Below are positions 5,952-6,792 of a stretch of 6,792 bases of DNA, piece by piece; within the stretch, counting starts at the first letter, position 1, and each line of letters opens with the position of its first letter. Position numbers and translations under genes: made by a program. This stretch comes from Candidatus Gerdarchaeota archaeon (lineage in GTDB: Archaea > Asgardarchaeota > Heimdallarchaeia > JABLTI01), in the NCBI GenBank assembly GCA_016840945.1, contig JAEORJ010000398.1, forward strand, positions 1 to 6,792. The letters are read 5' to 3'. The notes beneath the pieces are model-generated. The model searched no databases and was not told where the DNA came from. It worked only from the letters and a program-made list of their open reading frames with translations.

Positions 5952-6792
5952 GTGAGTAAATTTATTCTACATACAGGTTGGAAAATGAAACCAAAACCAA
6001 TGGCATATATTCTTTATATTACTAAAGATTCGAAACATGAGGAAATATTAGAATTAGTTCCTGGCAAACAAATTACCATAAAAATAGCTCCTAATGAACC
6101 TAAATTCTGTATTGGTTTTAATAATCCTCAAGGTGAAAGAATGCCTTGTCCCACGGTTGAAATCATCCCCCAAAATAAAGTTCAATGTCAAAATTGTTCA
6201 TTAAATGAATTTTACTTATGTAGGGCTTATTGCCAAGGAGATTTTTGCCATCCTTCCAGTGAAGAAGCAAGAGAATATTGTTGGAAAACAACAACCTCAG
6301 TATATCTTACTTTTGTTAGCGGGAAAATGAAGGTTGGTTCTTCTACTAATCCATTAAGAAGATGGATTGATCAAGGAAGCGATGCAGGATTGGTGATTGG
6401 TCAAGGGGTAGGTCTAGATCCAAGAGCTCTAGAATATCAAATAGGCACTAATTTATCTTTAACTATGGCTGTTAGAATCACACAAAAAATCAACTCTTTA
6501 GGGAAACCAATTGATAGGCAATATATCATTGATCAGATGAATGCTGCTATTGATGAGGTTTATTCTTCTATTAAATCAGAAATTCTTTTACCTCGAGAAA
6601 AATTGGAAAAAATAACTTTCTTAGATGAAATATATGGTGATATCTCAAAAATACAAATGAGACCTTTGCTCAAAAAACGAACCTCTGAAGGTTTAGAAAT
6701 AGGTGGTACAATAATTGGTGTAAAAGGTTCTATCCTTGTTCTAAAAAATTTAGAAACCTATTTTGCGACTAATTTAAATAATCTAGTAGGAT
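5952..6792 (+). CDS. DUF2797 family protein (runs off right edge)
   Basis: An open frame of 280 codons runs from GTG 5952 to the window end without a stop. AGGT (5940-5943) eight bases upstream supports the GTG. TTG 5943 and ATG 5985 are alternatives, but the latter would cut into the conserved GWKMKP region. The protein has cysteines at 79, 82, 90, 94, 99 and 110, then SVYLTFVSGKMKVGSSTNPL (116-135), RRWIDQGS (136-143) and E161. This order of a Cys-rich cluster followed by VYL-KVG-RWIDQG is characteristic of DUF2797, whose function is unknown to me. The VYL...KVG...RRW segment resembles the core of GIY-YIG nucleases, and the cysteines may bind zinc; both are inference. Length and content suggest that most of the protein is present. 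Confidence 0.8.
   Translation, partial: MSKFILHTGWKMKPKPMAYILYITKDSKHEEILELVPGKQITIKIAPNEPKFCIGFNNPQGERMPCPTVEIIPQNKVQCQNCSLNEFYLCRAYCQGDFCHPSSEEAREYCWKTTTSVYLTFVSGKMKVGSSTNPLRRWIDQGSDAGLVIGQGVGLDPRALEYQIGTNLSLTMAVRITQKINSLGKPIDRQYIIDQMNAAIDEVYSSIKSEILLPREKLEKITFLDEIYGDISKIQMRPLLKKRTSEGLEIGGTIIGVKGSILVLKNLETYFATNLNNLVG

Overview
The window looks archaeal. Two genes encode proteins with an archaeal type IV pilin N-terminus (basic stretch, then A-V/I-S-P-V, then a hydrophobic helix). There are BRE/TATA-like sequences instead of -35/-10 boxes, some GGTG-type Shine-Dalgarno sites, GTG and TTG starts, and a Trm9-like tRNA methyltransferase, a family shared by archaea and eukaryotes. The DNA is strongly AT-rich. 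A low-GC archaeon, possibly an Asgard lineage, would fit, but the lineage is a guess and nothing here proves it.

Layout. 1-459 (minus) is the N-terminal part of an NAD(P)-dependent dehydrogenase of the 2,4-diaminopentanoate dehydrogenase / dihydrodipicolinate reductase-like type, cut by the window edge. 460-724 is non-coding, with a locally GC-richer island at about 553-632. 725-1420 (plus) is the Trm9-like methyltransferase. 1547-2689 and 2867-4018 (plus) are tandem paralogues: very large pilin-like proteins of 380 and 383 aa. They are separated by a hairpin/T-tract terminator and a BRE-TATA promoter, and a second terminator follows the second copy. Converging on them from the minus strand is a two-gene unit, a DHH/DHHA1 phosphoesterase (5828 to 4848) followed 12 nt later by a DUF362 protein (4835 to 4047). 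Diverging from the DHH gene is a DUF2797 protein (5952 to beyond the right edge) with a Cys-rich cluster and a segment reminiscent of GIY-YIG.

How the genes relate. The pilin pair is the only obviously specialised part: surface filament or membrane-anchored proteins with a conserved, probably beta-rich C-terminal domain carrying HIHTHT, GSWGDEFP and YIDDWWY motifs, suggestive of an adhesin or carbohydrate-binding role. The DHH and DUF362 genes are probably co-transcribed. The other genes look like unlinked housekeeping or poorly characterised genes. I see no mobile element, CRISPR array, tRNA or rRNA. No gap between genes exceeds 300 nt.
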